A DNA stretch of 55,603 nt, from contig JAPKBL010000025.1 in the NCBI GenBank assembly GCA_028823415.1, positions 1 to 55,603 of the forward strand, read 5' to 3'. Position numbers and translations under genes: made by a program. Source of the DNA: Mariniblastus sp. Its GTDB lineage: Bacteria > Planctomycetota > Planctomycetia > Pirellulales > Pirellulaceae. Under the pieces are notes generated by a model, which saw only the letters and a program-made list of their open reading frames with translations, ran no database searches and had not been told where the DNA came from. This document shows, piece after piece, positions 53,987 to 55,603 of this stretch; position 1 is the first letter of the stretch; each line of letters starts with the position of its first letter.

Positions 53987-54301
53987 TGTTTCGTCCAAAA
54001 AAGGGGGGATTAGTCTGCCGACAATTTATCGAAAGATGGGCAGATTCGACAGATCAAGCCTGGAAAGGCCCGTGAATTAAGGGGTGATTGCTGGATGCTG
54101 CATTATTCAGGCAAGAATTAACATCATCGGACCGATAATCGACTACATCGAGGCTTTCAAACACGCAAATTACCGACTGATTAGCCCTTGAAGCGGCGTT
54201 CCTCGTCAAGTATAATTCGCGGCTAAGATCAACTTAAGTTTTTCAATCAAAAAGCCCTGTCCGGTCAATATCCGGCTCAATTGTTCATAGAAGTATTACT
54301 G
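53987..54301. other. divergent intergenic region between pfkA and the small basic protein gene
   Basis: 315 bases. The right part has a near-consensus sigma-70 promoter at 54188-54216 (listed). No RNA gene or other ORF. Confidence 0.6.
54188..54216 (+). promoter_or_regulatory. sigma-70-type promoter of the small basic protein gene
   Basis: TTGAAG (54188-54193), 17 bases, TATAAT (54211-54216): near-consensus housekeeping promoter. Transcription should start near 54223, giving a leader of about 80 bases before the ATG at 54302. Confidence 0.85.
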
Positions 54302-54502
54302 ATGACCATCGACAAAAGTTTGAAGATTAAGGCCGGTTCGGCAAAAACTCGCAACGTTTTAACTCGGCCCGAACGGCTTAAGAAGTTAATCGCCGACGAT
54401 CGCTGGAATGAAGGCGATAAGGTTTACGGTATGCCTAAAGTACGCGTGGCCAAGCTTGCGTTGAAGAAAAAGAAAAAGGTTAAGACAGAAGACGAAGAGT
54501 AA
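54302..54502 (+). CDS. small basic protein (TIGR04137-like)
   Basis: 66 residues from the ATG at 54302. TIDKSLKIKAGSAKTRNVLTR, then RPERLKKLIADDRW and PKVRVAKLALKKKKK match the small basic protein family of Planctomycetota, Verrucomicrobiota and Chlamydiota (TIGR04137-like, recalled from memory). The acidic tail EDEE follows a Lys run. Strong promoter and terminator mark it as a highly expressed monocistronic gene, fitting a ribosome- or nucleic-acid-associated protein; its function is not known. Confidence 0.88.
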   Translation: MTIDKSLKIKAGSAKTRNVLTRPERLKKLIADDRWNEGDKVYGMPKVRVAKLALKKKKKVKTEDEE

Positions 54503-54527
54503 TCCTAACCAGATAACTACAGTGAAC

Positions 54528-54556
54528 AGCGCCTGCACCCAAGCAGACGCTTTTTT
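54528..54556 (+). terminator. Rho-independent terminator after the small basic protein gene
   Basis: AGCGCCTGC (54528-54536) pairs with GCAGACGCT (54543-54551) with one mismatch; a T run follows to 54556. Confidence 0.85.
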
Positions 54557-54580
54557 CTTGCGCTAACTGGGAATAGTTGT

Positions 54581-54853
54581 TTAGGCCGCCCGTCGTGATT
54601 GGTCGGGAATAAGATCAATTCGGTCTATTTCGAGCGTTCCCTTGAAAACGCTAATGTGAGACTCAGCGATATCCCAATCAGCTTGAAACGACCCCAAAGC
54701 GAATCGAACGCCACAAAATTTCTCACCGCGAAACAGATAGACTTCTTGGCAGCTTTCGGGGGCTTGCCGGGAAAACCGAGCCAGTCGGGGGTGAGCCATC
54801 TCTCTTGCACGAAGGATCAGCTGGGATAGTGATTTGTTTGATTCCTGAGTCAC
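54581..54853 (-). CDS. short hypothetical protein
   Basis: 90 residues from a GTG at 54851-54853; TTG starts at 54859 and 54880 are alternatives. Soluble alpha/beta composition: SNKSLSQLILRAREMAHPRLARFS, EVYLFRGEKFCGVRFALGSFQADW, then ISVFKGTLEIDRIDLIP. No known motif. Codon composition fits a real gene better than the reverse ORF. It ends 24 bases from the convergent terminator. Function unknown. Confidence 0.6.
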   Translation of the reverse strand: MTQESNKSLSQLILRAREMAHPRLARFSRQAPESCQEVYLFRGEKFCGVRFALGSFQADWDIAESHISVFKGTLEIDRIDLIPDQSRRAA

Positions 54854-55092
54854 GGTCAAACCAGGGGAAAGAAAATACAACTGATCGCGGCGTCAAATGA
54901 CGGCTAAAGTCGTTATCGTCGTAAATCCCAAGGTTCGTCCGAAGTTACGACCGCAATCGTTAAACTCCACCCAGAGTCGCTCATCTTCCGGAGGGCGCTA
55001 ATTTCTCAAATCATGTTTTGATGAACCGATCGAAAAATGATTTGGTGATCAACCCGCGAACTACGAATTCAAATTTTGGTGGACGCGGATGC

Positions 55093-55603
55093 TCAAGCGC
55101 TGGTTCGGTGCCGTTGCCGGCGAAGGAAACTAGAAGTCCCGATCAGGATTAAGAATGCTAATTGTCCCCGTTCCGGGACCGCCGAAAAATGTACGTTGTC
55201 GATGTAGACCGCTCCGCCGGTGTCTCCTCGTTGCTGAAATACGATTGCTAGTTTTGCTTCGACTGCGCCAGCAGGCGCCGGCAGGCGCGGTGGAGAAGAA
55301 TTCCTTTTGGGACCAAGTGTCATTGATTGAATTACCGTCGGCCAGGATTAGAACGTCGGAGCTATTGTACTGAGGGGTTCCAAACTCTCCGTAGAGTTCG
55401 ATGTAGTAATCAATTTTTAATTCAACCAGATTTTCGGTCCCAGCGAGAGAGCCTCCCGAGGCAGTGTTAGCCGCAGTCCACAGTGAGGTGTCGAGTTGCC
55501 TACCCATAAACTAATCAGCCCAAGCGAAGTCGTAGCTGCTTCGAGGTACCGGTTGGCCTTGAGCAGGATCAGAAAAAACGACAGCTGACAAAATGAAAAA
55601 TGA
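55093..55603 (-). pseudogene. decayed GH16-like secreted protein with PEP-CTERM-like tail
   Basis: Read leftward from the window edge: a signal-peptide-like end (ILSAVVFSDPAQGQPVP), then SSYDFAWAD, an in-frame TAG (55511-55513), then F-MGRQLDTSLW. Restoring a Glu codon (GAG to TAG) gives ADEF...QLD..LW, the start of a GH16-type glycosidase. The GH16 core is missing: the frame passes directly to a CBM-like segment (YYIELYGEFG, ADGNSINDTW). A 10-base tandem duplication (55271-55280/55281-55290) then shifts frame; removing one copy joins FFSTAPAGA to VEAKLAIVFQQ and YIDNVHFS. The end VPERGQLAFLILIG, then FLRRQRHR resembles PEP-CTERM with Pro-to-Arg. Three or more lesions indicate a pseudogene. 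Confidence 0.8.
55271..55290. repeat. 10-bp tandem duplication causing frameshift
   Basis: GCAGGCGCCG followed by GCAGGCGCGG, identical at nine of ten positions. The 10-base length is not a multiple of three and shifts the pseudogene frame. Confidence 0.9.

Overview
The window looks like a chromosomal segment of a member of the Planctomycetota (Pirellulales-like), from a genome of roughly 48-50% GC. This rests on gene content: three Ser/Thr kinases with family-typical tails, an ECF sigma factor next to one of them, FHA and class III cyclase proteins, the small basic protein shared by Planctomycetota and Verrucomicrobiota, exported EF-hand and SPOR-like proteins, futalosine-pathway menaquinone genes, and a decayed GH16-like protein with a PEP-CTERM-like tail. 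I saw no phage, insertion sequence, CRISPR array, rRNA or tRNA. The phylum assignment is an inference.

Layout. 0-5.9 kb: a 15-bp tandem repeat, a XerC/D recombinase with a small conserved partner gene, and several poorly known proteins (a membrane-anchored CBM-like protein, an HTH protein, a SPOR-like exported protein). 6.4-11.9 kb: a translation block rpmI-rplT-terminator-pheS-pheT-glycosyltransferase, without infC. 12-17.4 kb: threonine synthase, a DUF3859-like protein and DNA polymerase I. 17.4-22.9 kb (minus strand): the assembly half of a Tad/Flp pilus locus (flp, prepilin peptidase, cpaB, cpaC secretin, cpaE/tadZ), without motor ATPase or platform genes. 23.4-25.7 kb: an ECF sigma factor and a membrane Ser/Thr kinase. 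26-30.3 kb: a class V aminotransferase, then two divergent glutamine synthetases of different type (eukaryotic-type GSII and GSI-beta), with a good sigma-54 promoter before GSI. 30.4-31.9 kb: arsC and nadC. 31.9-32.8 kb: a gene-free stretch rich in hairpins.

32.8-42.2 kb (plus strand) is the most unusual part: a membrane-anchored coiled-coil protein, then TPR-FHA, Ser/Thr kinase with a membrane tail, small membrane protein, FHA-GAF-nucleotide cyclase, class 3 lipase and a zinc-ribbon membrane protein. It reads as a phospho-signalling cluster. A second kinase, translationally coupled to a 1067-residue TPR/GYF_2 protein, lies at 44.4-48.6 kb; mqnB and mqnD sit between the two.

48.9-55.6 kb: an exported Ser-rich EF-hand protein, a ComEA-like helix-hairpin-helix protein, uvrB, pfkA, the small basic protein gene with near-consensus promoter and terminator, a short hypothetical gene, and at the edge a pseudogene of a GH16-like secreted protein inactivated by a nonsense change and a 10-bp duplication. 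Start codons were chosen by Shine-Dalgarno position and family N-termini; alternatives are given where they matter.
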